The notes: generated by a model not told the origin, from the sequence alone. Positions 8,938-18,020 are shown, numbered from the stretch's first letter. The stretch: DNA of 64,000 nucleotides from Algoriphagus aestuarii (GCA_017051695.1 JAFIDK010000003.1:289426-353425), one strand, 5' to 3'. Numbers and translations are program-made.

Positions 8938-11445
8938 TCAGGATAGCAATGGATCCGAAATACTTTCTTCACCATTTTCCAATCTTCCTGCAAAAGTGCT
9001 TTCGAGTCCATCAGCTTTGACGGTGAAATCATACCATCCCTGAGAAGATTCAAAATTCAATTCTTTTAGGATTGATTTTCCTGTTGCCAATTCGATTGAA
9101 TGATTTCCTTTTCGATAATTGTTTTCCTGAATTTGAATGGAAGAAGGCCCCAAGTGACTCGTCAAAATTAGGTTCACAGATCTACTGATCGATCCACCCA
9201 TTTGAACTGGCTGAATATCAATTTCAAGTATAGATGAAGAAAAAGATCCTTTGTATTCCCTGTAAAAGCCATTGGGTCCATAGACTCTGAGGTGGGATTT
9301 TCCATTTTCAAAATCAGCAAAAGGCCAAGAATATTCCAATTTATCCCCTGCTTTCACAGCAAACTGCCAGACTCTAGCTTCTTCCCAATCAGAACCATTG
9401 CCACCTTTATGCTTTCCTGGCGCATATACCTGAAATGGTGCTCCCAAGGATTCTTCTCCAAATAGTTCCTTGGATGCTTCAAAGCTGATTTGGAATTCCT
9501 TTTTATCAGCACTGAGTTTTCCATTGACCCGAAGATCATAATTTAGGGGATTGGAAGGTCTGCTTCCTTTTTCCTGTATAGGAAGACTTCCTTCTTTTTG
9601 CAATCGGGTAATGCTCCAATTTTTGGCTTCTGAGGCAGGAATAGCCATAAAATTATCCGGTAAAGCCTTGAACTGGGCTTTATGGATTTGAGTCATGAAC
9701 TCATTTCGTTTGATTGGATTTAACTTTTCTAATGGTTCCCCATGGTAAGGTCTAAAAGCGGAAGTCAAATCTCCGGAAACCATTCGTCTCCATTCGGAAA
9801 TATTGGGTTCCTCGACTTTTTTGCCAGTTTTTTTACTCAGGAAGTTCTCCAAAAACTGAATGGTCGAAGTAATGTCTGTTACTTGTGAATTGACATATCC
9901 GCCACGAGTCCATGGAGATGCGACGATTAAAGGAACCCGATACCCTAATCCAACCGGGCTAGTTCTACAATCTTTTTCTTTAAACCCTTCCTTTCGTTCA
10001 TCTTCACTGTAAACATATTCTCCGTCAGAATCCACTCCTTTTGATATGAATCCCTCTTCTGGATTTTTCGGATCTGGAACGACAAATGGAGGTTGGTGGT
10101 CAAAATACCCGTCATTTTCGTCATAATTCAAAATAAAGATGGTCTTTTTCCAAACCTCCGGATTTTTAGTCAGGATATCCAATACCTCCGAAACATACCA
10201 GGCACCATACCATGGCGCACTGGGATGATCAGAGAATTTCTGGGGCGCAACCAACCATGTCACAGCAGGTAAATTGCCTTCGTTCACATCTTTTCGGAAC
10301 TGATATAAAATATCTCCTTTGGGTACTTCCACTATTCTTTCTTCCCCGTTTTCAGTGTAGTGGATTTTTTCGGTTTTTTGGAAGTTCGAATCTCCTGTAT
10401 TTCTGGCGAAAGCCTTTCGGTGGATGTTTTTTTCAAATTCAGGAAGCTTTTCAAAATTATCCGGATGGTATTTGACCAAGTGTTCCTTAACCATTTCCAA
10501 CTCTTCCCGCTTCTTTTCTATTTCCTCTAAATAGCCGTCTCCTGCACCTTCAGGCATTCCATATTGATCAAATTCTGCCAACTCAGCTTCAATAATCGGT
10601 TTTTGATTCTCCAAAAACTCATAATATCCTGGGCTGAAAAACACATGGTATTGGGAAAACCATTCCAGGTTATTGTCAGTGAAATTGGCCAATAAAGAGG
10701 AATCTTCTACCAAGGAAGGAATGCTGATTTCATTTTGATAGACTTTCCAGGAAATGCCCAATTGTTCCAACCTTTCTGGAAAGGTAGTCCATTGTGCTTC
10801 CTTGCTATAGGATAATTCCCCATTTCTAACTTTTGCTTTTTCCCCTTTTTCTCCATGGGTTTTTCCCGTCCAGAAATAGCTTCTATTGGTAGTAGTTCCA
10901 GTCAAAGCTGCACAAAAATGCTGGTCAAAAACAGTGAAGGCATCAGCCAATGCATAGTAGAAAGGGATGTCCTCTCTGGTATAATAGCCCATTGTCAAAG
11001 GGACTTCTTTAAATTCTTCCCTTCCCGGTCTTTTGGCCTCGATCCAGCCATTGTATTTGCCTTGATTTCTGGCATCTACCTGATTTTCCCAGGAATGGGG
11101 AATATCCCGCATCCAAGTGGCTTTCGTGGCCTGAATATCCAAGCGGAAAGGAGGGAAGTGCGTGCCTTGATTATCGGCCTGCATCCAAACGGGCAGGTTG
11201 CCTGGGATGGTAATGGCTCTGGGATCATTATAGCCACGCACTCCTCGAAGGGTACCAAAACAGTGGTCAAAGGATCTGTTTTCTTGCATCAGCATGACCA
11301 CATGCTCTGCATTTTCATAAGTAGTGCCTGGATCAGGGCTGATGGCCAATGCCTTTTCTATAGAACTTGGTAATACTTGCCAGAGTCCAGCTGCGCCACC
11401 TAAAAGTGCTGTTTTTTTGAGAAATTCTCTCCGGGATTCATTCAT
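8938..11445 (-). CDS. Phosphocholine-type phospholipase C, Tat-exported
   Basis: This 835-aa protein begins with a twin-arginine signal (MNESRREFLKKTALLGGAAG). The catalytic domain of the phosphoesterase/acid phosphatase-like family follows, with ENRSFDHCFG near residue 56 and later the metal-site region NYDENDGYFDH. The C-terminal third (about 640-825) looks like two tandem DUF756 beta-sandwich domains, which is the standard layout of non-haemolytic/haemolytic phospholipase C. It would hydrolyse phosphatidylcholine or related phosphodiesters in the periplasm or outside the cell, supplying phosphate and choline. It stands alone; the neighbouring ammonium transporter is on the same strand 99 bp upstream but is unlikely to be functionally tied. 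Confidence 0.88.
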   Translation of the reverse strand: MNESRREFLKKTALLGGAAGLWQVLPSSIEKALAISPDPGTTYENAEHVVMLMQENRSFDHCFGTLRGVRGYNDPRAITIPGNLPVWMQADNQGTHFPPFRLDIQATKATWMRDIPHSWENQVDARNQGKYNGWIEAKRPGREEFKEVPLTMGYYTREDIPFYYALADAFTVFDQHFCAALTGTTTNRSYFWTGKTHGEKGEKAKVRNGELSYSKEAQWTTFPERLEQLGISWKVYQNEISIPSLVEDSSLLANFTDNNLEWFSQYHVFFSPGYYEFLENQKPIIEAELAEFDQYGMPEGAGDGYLEEIEKKREELEMVKEHLVKYHPDNFEKLPEFEKNIHRKAFARNTGDSNFQKTEKIHYTENGEERIVEVPKGDILYQFRKDVNEGNLPAVTWLVAPQKFSDHPSAPWYGAWYVSEVLDILTKNPEVWKKTIFILNYDENDGYFDHQPPFVVPDPKNPEEGFISKGVDSDGEYVYSEDERKEGFKEKDCRTSPVGLGYRVPLIVASPWTRGGYVNSQVTDITSTIQFLENFLSKKTGKKVEEPNISEWRRMVSGDLTSAFRPYHGEPLEKLNPIKRNEFMTQIHKAQFKALPDNFMAIPASEAKNWSITRLQKEGSLPIQEKGSRPSNPLNYDLRVNGKLSADKKEFQISFEASKELFGEESLGAPFQVYAPGKHKGGNGSDWEEARVWQFAVKAGDKLEYSWPFADFENGKSHLRVYGPNGFYREYKGSFSSSILEIDIQPVQMGGSISRSVNLILTSHLGPSSIQIQENNYRKGNHSIELATGKSILKELNFESSQGWYDFTVKADGLESTFAGRLENGEESISDPLLS

Positions 11446-11544
11446 GGTCGAAAATTAACTTCTCCGTGGGATTTAGGGCCATATCTGGAGGTTAATTTTG
11501 CTTTAGTTTTTTATTACCAAATGCCGCGAGGGAAAGCTAACTCC

Positions 11545-12888
11545 TCAAATAGATTCTCCATGCTGGGACATATCCAGTCCTATTTCCTCGTATTCTTCTC
11601 TGACACGTAGGGTGACAAATTTGTTGAGGATAAAGAAAATCAAATACCCCATACCAAAGGAGAAAATACATACCCCTATCAAGACTACCATATGGGAGGC
11701 AAATACACCGATTCCCCCATGGAGTAAGCTGGAACCTTCTTTCCCCGCAAAAATGGCCGTAAGGATCATTCCCATAATTCCGCCAATTCCGTGGCAAGCA
11801 AATACATCCAGGGTATCGTCAATTTTCTTCAAAAACTTGGCGTTCATAGCTAGGTTTGAAACGATCGCGCCAACTGCTCCGAAGAAGAAGCTTTCTGGTA
11901 CAGTAATATATCCAGCAGCAGGAGTGATGACTACCAAACCTACCACGGCACCGATACATGCCTGAAGGGCTGAGATTTTTCGACCCTGTATTCTGTCAAA
12001 TAATACCCAGGTCATCATGGCTGTTGCCGAACTGATGGTCGTTGTAGCAAAGGCAAGAGCGGCTGTTCCATTTGCTCCAAAAGAGGAACCAGCATTGAAG
12101 CCGAACCATCCAAACCAAAGCATTCCTGTGCCAAGCAATACATAAGTGATATTGGAAGGCTCGTGATGGGGTTTGTTTCTTTTGCCCAAAAACAATGCTC
12201 CGGCCAAAGAAGCCATCCCGGCACTAATATGTACGACAGTTCCTCCTGCAAAATCCAACACACCAAAGTAGGATCCGATCAGTCCGTTTGGATGCCAAAC
12301 CATGTGACAAAGAGGAGCATAAACAAATATGCAAAAGATGCCTATAAAGAATAAATACCCTATAAATCTCACTCGCTCCGCAAAGGATCCCGTGATGATC
12401 GCAGGAGTAATTACGGCGAATTTCATCTGAAATAATGCAAAAAGGATAAAAGGAATGGTGGTTCCCAGTGCTTTATGAGGCAATTCGGCCACTTGATCAA
12501 AGAATAAATATTGGAAGGGATTGCCAATGATTCCATACGTGTTGCCATCAATCGTAATTCCGATAGGATCTCCAAAAGCAAGGCTAAATCCAACCACCAC
12601 CCAAAGCATGGTGACTACGCCCAGGGAAATAAAGCTTTGAAGCATGGTAGAAATCAGGTTTTTCTTACCTACCATACCTCCATAAAACAAAGAAAGTCCC
12701 GGAGTCATCAATAATACCAGACAGGAAGCTGTGAGAAGCCAAGCGATATCTGCAAATACTAAATCCTCTTCTGTACCGAAATTTTCTAAAACCGGACTGG
12801 CATGCTTCCAAAATAAACCCAGTACCGGCGCTGCAATTGTAATCAAGAAGGCAAGTTTCCACTTGAACTTCATACCTGTTTTATTCAT
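11545..12888 (-). CDS. amtB: Ammonium transporter (Amt family)
   Basis: This 447-aa protein has about 11 transmembrane helices. Family signatures include MTPGLSLFYGGMVGKKNLIS, HISAGMASLAGALFLGKR, FNAGSSFGANG and CHGIGGIMGM, the last two holding the conserved pore His region. It conducts ammonia/ammonium across the cytoplasmic membrane. No PII (glnK) gene adjoins it, which is unusual in proteobacteria but seen elsewhere. A perfect 11-bp inverted repeat lies 25-60 bp upstream of the start and may be its control element. An internal ATG at codon 6 is an alternative start. Confidence 0.93.
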   Translation of the reverse strand: MNKTGMKFKWKLAFLITIAAPVLGLFWKHASPVLENFGTEEDLVFADIAWLLTASCLVLLMTPGLSLFYGGMVGKKNLISTMLQSFISLGVVTMLWVVVGFSLAFGDPIGITIDGNTYGIIGNPFQYLFFDQVAELPHKALGTTIPFILFALFQMKFAVITPAIITGSFAERVRFIGYLFFIGIFCIFVYAPLCHMVWHPNGLIGSYFGVLDFAGGTVVHISAGMASLAGALFLGKRNKPHHEPSNITYVLLGTGMLWFGWFGFNAGSSFGANGTAALAFATTTISSATAMMTWVLFDRIQGRKISALQACIGAVVGLVVITPAAGYITVPESFFFGAVGAIVSNLAMNAKFLKKIDDTLDVFACHGIGGIMGMILTAIFAGKEGSSLLHGGIGVFASHMVVLIGVCIFSFGMGYLIFFILNKFVTLRVREEYEEIGLDMSQHGESI

Positions 12889-12912
12889 GGCTCAAAAATA
12901 ATAGTTTTAATC

Positions 12913-12948
12913 TTTTATTCTGAGTTAGAACGATAATTCAGAATAAAA
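12913..12948. promoter_or_regulatory. Inverted repeat upstream of amtB
   Basis: TTTTATTCTGA at 12913-12923 and TCAGAATAAAA at 12938-12948 form a perfect 11-bp inverted repeat with a 14-nt spacer, ending 25 bp before the amtB start. It could be a dimer-binding operator or a hairpin in the 5' leader. The gap also serves the divergent cyclase gene. No promoter hexamer was confidently seen. Confidence 0.5.
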
Positions 12949-13123
12949 AACCATGAATCTGATATTTACTATGAAAATCTAAGGTGAAAGATGAAATTGT
13001 AAATACTTAAAATACAGCTTTTTATACCTTGCTTTACCTGTTGTTGAGCTTAGGTATGTAAAATCGAAGGATTTGTACTTTTATGGATTTCTGTTTTTAA
13101 CTTACAAAAGTAACCAATGATAT

Positions 13124-13966
13124 ATGATGAAGTTTTTTGATTTGTTGCTTCCCTCTTTGAATAAAATCGGGGTTTTCATAGTGCTAACGCTTGCCTCTTG
13201 TAATTCAGAAGAGAGTAATCTAGTTGAATCTTCTCCTACTTTTGAAGATTTGGAATGGATTGATTTGAGTTATTCGTTTGATTCCACGACTTTATATTGG
13301 CCCAATAATCCAGATGGATTTCAGCATCGAGTAGATTCAAAAAGAATGACGGATTTAGGGTATTTTTATTCTTCTTATACGATTCTCACTCCCGAGCATG
13401 GAGGCACTCATTTGGATGCACCGATTCATTTTTATGAAAAGGGAGAGACGTTAGACCAACTCCCGCTTGGCAAGTTGACAGGCGAGGCAGTGGTCATAGA
13501 TGTAAGTTCCCAGGCATTGAATAATCGGGATTATTTAATTGATTCTGTTGCCATCTTAAATTGGGAAACTGAGCATGGTAAGATTCCAGAACAAAGCATG
13601 GTTTTATTCCGAACTGGATTTGGAAAATTTTATCCAGATCGGGAAGCCTATTTTGGTACAGCAAAAGTAGGAGTGGAGGCTATTCCAGAACTTCATTTCC
13701 CAGGGATTCAGCTTGAAACAGCAATATGGCTGGCGAAGGAGCGTCAGATTAAAGCTGTAGGTTTGGATACGCCTAGTTTGGATTATGGGCAATCCAAAGA
13801 CTTCGCCGCTCACCAAGCCTTGATGAGAAATCAAATCCCCGGGTTTGAAAATGTAGCTAACTTGGATTTGCTTCCTGCCACAGGAATTTATGTAGTCGCA
13901 CTTCCTATGAAAATTAAAGATGGGAGTGGTGGACCGTTGAGGATTATTGCTGCGGTAATAAAGTAA
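13124..13966 (+). CDS. Cyclase family lipoprotein (KynB-like metal hydrolase fold)
   Basis: This 280-aa protein has a lipoprotein signal with lipobox L23-A-S-C26. The diagnostic metal-binding motif of the cyclase/kynurenine formamidase family is HGGTHLDAPIHF at about residues 89-100, followed by later family blocks (GLDTPSLDYG). Members hydrolyse amide or ester bonds using Zn or Mn. An extracytoplasmic, lipid-anchored form makes a catabolic kynurenine role unlikely, so the substrate is unknown. It is divergent from amtB and convergent with the DUF1460 gene. Confidence 0.8.
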   Translation: MMKFFDLLLPSLNKIGVFIVLTLASCNSEESNLVESSPTFEDLEWIDLSYSFDSTTLYWPNNPDGFQHRVDSKRMTDLGYFYSSYTILTPEHGGTHLDAPIHFYEKGETLDQLPLGKLTGEAVVIDVSSQALNNRDYLIDSVAILNWETEHGKIPEQSMVLFRTGFGKFYPDREAYFGTAKVGVEAIPELHFPGIQLETAIWLAKERQIKAVGLDTPSLDYGQSKDFAAHQALMRNQIPGFENVANLDLLPATGIYVVALPMKIKDGSGGPLRIIAAVIK

Positions 13967-14007
13967 TTGTTAAAAGAGTATTAGGGTTGACTTGCTCGTT
14001 CTTCAAC

Positions 14008-14853
14008 TTAATTTCCTGTAAGTCGAGCTACCATAATCCCTGACTGAGACTTATTTCCTGCCAAATAATCACTTAGTGGTTTTTCAGAAATTTCGACTTC
14101 TTTGTTTTTGGAACTTGCATGAAGCAGATGGATTCTTCCGTTTTTCCGAATGGCAAAACCTGTATGGACAATGTCCAAGTTGGTCATGGAAGTCGTGATA
14201 GCGATCAGATCCCCAGACTGTATATTCTTTTCCAGTTTGCTGATTTCGGTCTTGGGTATATAGAAATAGCCTCTTTTTTGGATAATCGCTTCGGTTGTTT
14301 TGATCTCCTTCAAATTTTCCGAATCACTTAATTGAGGGTAAAATTTAGGGTTTTCAGACATAAAGGTGGGATTATTGGGATATGGAACACCACCCACTTC
14401 CTCTGTCACATCGCTGATAATTCCCTTCTGCTCATTTTCAAAAATCCAATCTGAAAAATAATGAAGTCGGGAGGGATAACCTTGGTTTTTTCCTGACCGG
14501 TAACGAAGTTCCTCCAGTTTTTGCTCAAATGCTTCAAAGGTAAAATCTCCATTTTCAGCCAAGCGGGTCAAGCTAACCACCGTTTCTAAAAAGGTAGTGC
14601 AATCAAGCCCTATAAGGTTTACAACAAGTTTTTCAGTTCCTGATAATTCCAAGGTTTTCTCCACATAAGGCGTTTCCAAAAACCATTGTCCAATTTCAAT
14701 ATTGAGCTCATTTGGAGGCTGAACGGAATAGTTTCCTTCCGAAAGCTTAGCCAAAAAACCTTCAAGTTTTTCTCGGCTTTCAAGGGTACAAACGGTTTGG
14801 GCTTGAGTAAAAAGCGGGACAAATAGAAGGAGTATAAGGATTCGTTTATACAT
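14008..14853 (-). CDS. DUF1460 protein, NlpC/P60-like amidase
   Basis: This 281-aa secreted protein was given its start at 14853 because that start yields a clean signal peptide (MYKRILILLLFVPLFTQAQ); an upstream in-frame ATG at 14907 would bury it. DUF1460 proteins have the NlpC/P60 cysteine-peptidase fold and are described as N-acetylmuramoyl-L-alanine amidase-like. The nucleophile is probably the Cys in IGLDCTTFLE, and the His is in DIVHTGFAI. A role in periplasmic cell-wall fragment processing is inferred. It is a single gene. Confidence 0.8.
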   Translation of the reverse strand: MYKRILILLLFVPLFTQAQTVCTLESREKLEGFLAKLSEGNYSVQPPNELNIEIGQWFLETPYVEKTLELSGTEKLVVNLIGLDCTTFLETVVSLTRLAENGDFTFEAFEQKLEELRYRSGKNQGYPSRLHYFSDWIFENEQKGIISDVTEEVGGVPYPNNPTFMSENPKFYPQLSDSENLKEIKTTEAIIQKRGYFYIPKTEISKLEKNIQSGDLIAITTSMTNLDIVHTGFAIRKNGRIHLLHASSKNKEVEISEKPLSDYLAGNKSQSGIMVARLTGN

Positions 14854-15156
14854 AAATTGAATTGAACCAGAGTGAAATGTGTTGGCAGACTTGCTCATTG
14901 CCATCAAAAATTAAGCATTATTTGTGAAGCGGAACCACTCGTCCTTTCTAAGGGGGCAGAGGGATTCTTCAAATCAAATTTTGAAACAAACACCAATTAA
15001 TATTAATCTGTAAATTAATAGGAAGGTAATTGAATCGCCAAGATCATACCATACCTAGGTAAACAGAATCTGAAAGTTTTCTTTTGTTGGTTCTGCGGTT
15101 TTTTTGACTGAATGCTAAATAAGAAATACATTTCGACTCATTTTGGATTAAGTCCG
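14854..15156. other. Intergenic region, nothing recognised
   Basis: About 300 bp of AT-rich sequence separates two leftward genes. Apart from a short ATTAATATTAAT palindrome, no ORF, hairpin terminator or repeat stands out. It presumably carries the promoter of the DUF1460 gene. Confidence 0.5.
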
Positions 15157-15954
15157 TTATTTTTCAATTTTCAGAATATTCAAAGGTAATTTATAGGCGA
15201 TTTCAAACATCAGCCCATCGATATTGATCTCATTCTGAAATGAACCGGATTCATTTCCAAGTTCCCAGTCATAGGAAATAGTCCTGAAACTAGTCGGGGT
15301 TAAAATATAGCTTCCCTGAATCACTAAGAATGAAGATTTAAAAACTACTATATCTGAATGCAAACCCACTTTGAAAAAGGCAGGGAGTTTTTTGTTGTCA
15401 ACTTGAAAATCGATGTAAATATTTTCTGTGCCCAAGGAGTTGGAATAGTGAAAAGTGCGGTTTGGACCTGGTTTCCTGGTTGAAAATAAAATGATATTTG
15501 CAGAGGCATGAGCTCCTACTCGAATACTTTTTTTATCATTTAAAAGGACATCATATTTAAAACCCAAGGGGATGTAGCCAGCATTGAAATTCAAGTAAGT
15601 TTGAAGTTTTTCGCCTGTATTTCCCAAAAAATGATCGATGGTGGAATTATGCCAGATAAATCCAAATCCTGTTTCCCAGGAAATATTGCCTTTTCTGAAA
15701 CCGTATAGTCCACTGACTACTCCGTCCATTTCACCATAGATATCCAAGTATAAATTTTCTCCGGGAGTGGTATTGTGTTTTCTAAGACCTACCGGAAATA
15801 AAAGATAGGGGCCATCTTCCCGACTATTACTTTGCCTTAAAGCCCGCTTTTCGTAAGAAGAAAGTTTGTTAGCTGTGTAAACTGCATGGTCTTTTACCTG
15901 AGAAAAAAGGAGGGAAGGAACCATGAAAAATGCTAAAATGAGAATTGTTTTCAT
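15157..15954 (-). CDS. Secreted outer-membrane barrel-like protein, function unknown
   Basis: This 265-aa protein has a signal peptide (MKTILILAFFMVPSLLFSQ). The remainder alternates hydrophobic and polar residues with many Tyr/Phe/Gly, in blocks such as GLYGFRKGNISWETGFGF and AGYIPLGFKYDVLL. This is the look of an 8- to 12-strand outer-membrane beta-barrel, and the penultimate strand FEIAYKLPLNIL supports it. No specific family was recognised. It stands alone, just outside the left side of the genomic island. Confidence 0.6.
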   Translation of the reverse strand: MKTILILAFFMVPSLLFSQVKDHAVYTANKLSSYEKRALRQSNSREDGPYLLFPVGLRKHNTTPGENLYLDIYGEMDGVVSGLYGFRKGNISWETGFGFIWHNSTIDHFLGNTGEKLQTYLNFNAGYIPLGFKYDVLLNDKKSIRVGAHASANIILFSTRKPGPNRTFHYSNSLGTENIYIDFQVDNKKLPAFFKVGLHSDIVVFKSSFLVIQGSYILTPTSFRTISYDWELGNESGSFQNEINIDGLMFEIAYKLPLNILKIEK

Positions 15955-16221
15955 TCTGAATATCTAAAAGTGTAGTAATAACGCAAATAATGTAAAGATG
16001 ATATAGTTGAAATCAAAAGGCTTTAACTCTTTCAAATCAAAGGATTGATTATTTCTTCCACTAGTAGTCTACTGGTGGTTTGGGCTCGCTCAAAATACTA
16101 CCGTGGGTAAGGACCTTTTTGATTAATCTCCCATAGGCATCCTGAAGTTTCGGGATCACCAGATGAGTTTAAATTTCAATAATTAAAAATCTAATTTCCC
16201 TATTCAATTGGATTGAAAACA

Positions 16222-16248
16222 GAAAAGCCCCCATTTCTGAGTGGCTTT
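16222..16248 (-). terminator. Terminator-like hairpin near island left border
   Basis: Read leftward, AAAGCC...GGCTTT forms a short hairpin followed by a T-rich stretch. It directly follows a sequence resembling a tRNA 3' end (16248-16264), the same order seen after tRNA-Asn at the other end of the island. Confidence 0.4.
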
Positions 16249-16310
16249 GGCTTCTCCTATTGGGATTCCCGATATCATCCGCTTTGCTACTTTATCGGGA
16301 CAGGCTTCTC
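16249..16310. repeat. Hairpin flanked by direct repeats
   Basis: A perfect 8-bp inverted repeat (TCCCGATA at 16267-16274, TATCGGGA at 16293-16300) is flanked by direct repeats GGCTTCTC at 16249-16256 and 16303-16310. It resembles the small palindromic intergenic repeats of Bacteroidota. An open frame across it (16204-16410, minus) looks like chance translation of this element. Confidence 0.5.
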
Positions 16311-16340
16311 GCCGATTAAAATAGTGTTTACCAACAAAAA

Positions 16341-16372
16341 AAAAGCCCTCAGAAATGAATCTGAAGGCTTTT
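16341..16372 (-). terminator. Rho-independent terminator for leftward transcription
   Basis: AAAAGCC-C-TCAGA and TCTGA-A-GGCTTTT pair with one central mismatch. Read on the minus strand the hairpin is followed by a run of nine T. It could end leftward transcripts leaving the island operon, or those of an ancestral gene at this site. Confidence 0.7.
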
Positions 16373-16513
16373 AGAGCTCCCCTAAGTGTACTCTTCTCGA
16401 ACCAATTCAAGGAAGATATGCTCAGGATCTATAATTTGAAGGATTTCGTTTATTCTTATGATATTCAAAGAAATGGAGAGAATGGATTAAGGCTTAATTA
16501 CATCCCTTACTAG
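16355..16513 (+). other. Short ORF, possible gene fragment
   Basis: A 52-codon open frame runs from ATG 16355 to TAG 16511-16513. Its first half overlaps the terminator hairpin and the CTCGAACCAA sequence, so that part is probably not coding. Its second half (FKEDMLRIYNLKDFVYS...) has a protein-like composition and may be the remnant of an island gene. No family was recognised. It may well be spurious. Confidence 0.2.
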
Positions 16514-16544
16514 TATTGAACACACTATAATAGTATTAAATAGT

Positions 16545-16793
16545 ATGGCATTTAAAGAAGGACATGAAAAGAAAGGAGGAAGAACAAAAGGTACTCCTAA
16601 TAGACTTACTAAAGAATTTAGAGTTTTATTAAAGACTATTCTATATGACGAAGTTGGAAGAATTCCCGAGTACCTTGAAACTCTAGAGCCCAAAGAGAAA
16701 CTAGAAGCAATTATAAAACTTCTCAATTATGCTGTTCCTAAAGTTCAGTCAATTAATTCGAAGGATGGTGAGCCTTTAGATTTTGATTGGTAG
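16545..16793 (+). CDS. Small basic phage/plasmid-type protein (DUF5681-like)
   Basis: This 82-aa protein opens with a basic, Gly-rich stretch (KKGGRTKGTPNRLTKE), followed by a helical region (EPKEKLEAIIKLLNYAVPKV) and an acidic tail. The K-G-G-R-x-K-G-x-P-N pattern is typical of small DUF5681-like proteins found on phages and integrated elements, for which DNA binding is suspected. Its upstream region holds three TAGTAT repeats (about 16511, 16531, 16541) that could be a control site. It is the first gene at the island's left end and runs opposite to the defence operon. Confidence 0.55.
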   Translation: MAFKEGHEKKGGRTKGTPNRLTKEFRVLLKTILYDEVGRIPEYLETLEPKEKLEAIIKLLNYAVPKVQSINSKDGEPLDFDW

Positions 16794-16835
16794 AGTTTTG
16801 AAGGGTTACTTTATTGGGAAAAAAGAAGTAATCAG

Positions 16836-18020
16836 TTATTTTCTTGTCAGTGGTTTAAGCTCACTATCTATGAATTGATTTGGCTTCCAGCCCTTAGTAA
16901 GCTTGTCGAGAATAAAGTGATCAAAAGCAGATATTCCTAAACCTGCAGCAGCACCAACTGCAGGTGTTGCAGTCATTCCTAGAGCTACCCCAATTCCAGC
17001 AAAAAATGCCCATCGCATATTTTTGGTTGGAAGAATATTAGTTTTCTTTTTTGGAGCAATCTCTTTTAGATACTCGTGGACTAGGTTCCCTTCCTCAGGG
17101 ACCCCTTTTAACCAACTTCTGAATTTATCAGATTTTTCTAGGAGGTCAAGAAGATCTTTTTTTGTTATTATTCCTTTTATAAAAGCCTCACCGATTGAAT
17201 AACATTCACTAAGAGCCACTTCTTGGAAAAGATCCAAATTTCTTTGGCTAGATATTCTTTTTTGAATCAGAATCTCTAATTCTTGACTTATGAATTTAGA
17301 GTGTAAATCCCTAGTAACTAATTCGCTTTCAAATTTTGATGAGATATAAATATCTCCCTTGGATTCTGCTAAGGTGAGTATGAATCCGCTGAAATTAAAA
17401 TCATTGCGATTAGAACCATTTAACTTTTCACTAAAATCATTAATTGCTTTTAGGTCTAAGTTGGATTCAATTGTAAAACAATCAAATGGAGAATCCGACT
17501 TTGCTTCTTGAATGCTTAATTCTAATTTTTCGGGAAATTCAAAACCTTGATAATGATATTGAAGATATGCTGATAGATTACTTTTTAATAATTCTTCATT
17601 TTTAAAGTTTCTCCTTATCTCATCAACAACATTGCTTTCATATTTGAAAGGTTCTATAATCTTTGAAAAATGATCTGAAAAGGATCGGTTCTTTTGACTG
17701 TTATTTATTCTTGTTCGATGTGTTTCATACAAAATTCTAGAATGACTCTCACTGGTTCTTTCAAATAGGTCTACTGAATATAGATCACTTTTCGGTGACA
17801 TTGACCCTAGAATATTTTCTTGGATTTTTAAGGTTAGTTTCCCATTTATGATGAGCTCATTTAAAAAATCCTCACCAAAATGATTTAATAATGTAGTAAG
17901 TTCTTGTTTATGAACTATTACCACTACATTACCATAAAAAAGCATGCAGTCTATTAAAAAAGCGATGTCAAGCTTTTCATTATTAGTCTCTTTGGTTTTT
18001 ATGCAAATTTTATCAAACAT
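16836..18020 (-). CDS. Unknown island protein with Gly-rich hydrophobic C-terminus
   Basis: This 394-aa protein was not recognised. Residues 1-335 look soluble and mostly helical. Residues about 343-375 form a hydrophobic, Gly/Ala-rich stretch (FFAGIGVALGMTATPAVGAA) that could be one or two membrane-inserting helices of the glycine-zipper kind, followed by a short basic tail. It is the last gene of the leftward island operon, 94 bp after the HEPN/Toprim gene. In a defence setting such a tail would fit a membrane-damaging effector or anchor, but nothing in the sequence proves this. Codon use is AT-rich like the rest of the island. Confidence 0.6.
   Translation of the reverse strand: MFDKICIKTKETNNEKLDIAFLIDCMLFYGNVVVIVHKQELTTLLNHFGEDFLNELIINGKLTLKIQENILGSMSPKSDLYSVDLFERTSESHSRILYETHRTRINNSQKNRSFSDHFSKIIEPFKYESNVVDEIRRNFKNEELLKSNLSAYLQYHYQGFEFPEKLELSIQEAKSDSPFDCFTIESNLDLKAINDFSEKLNGSNRNDFNFSGFILTLAESKGDIYISSKFESELVTRDLHSKFISQELEILIQKRISSQRNLDLFQEVALSECYSIGEAFIKGIITKKDLLDLLEKSDKFRSWLKGVPEEGNLVHEYLKEIAPKKKTNILPTKNMRWAFFAGIGVALGMTATPAVGAAAGLGISAFDHFILDKLTKGWKPNQFIDSELKPLTRK

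Noticed and set aside
11612-11965. 117-codon antisense frame within amtB
   Set aside because: It mirrors the amtB coding sequence and has no independent start context or motifs.
16204-16410. 68-codon minus-strand frame near the island's left edge
   Set aside because: It translates straight through two terminator-like hairpins, a palindromic repeat and the tRNA-like sequences; composition fits a repeat, not a gene.
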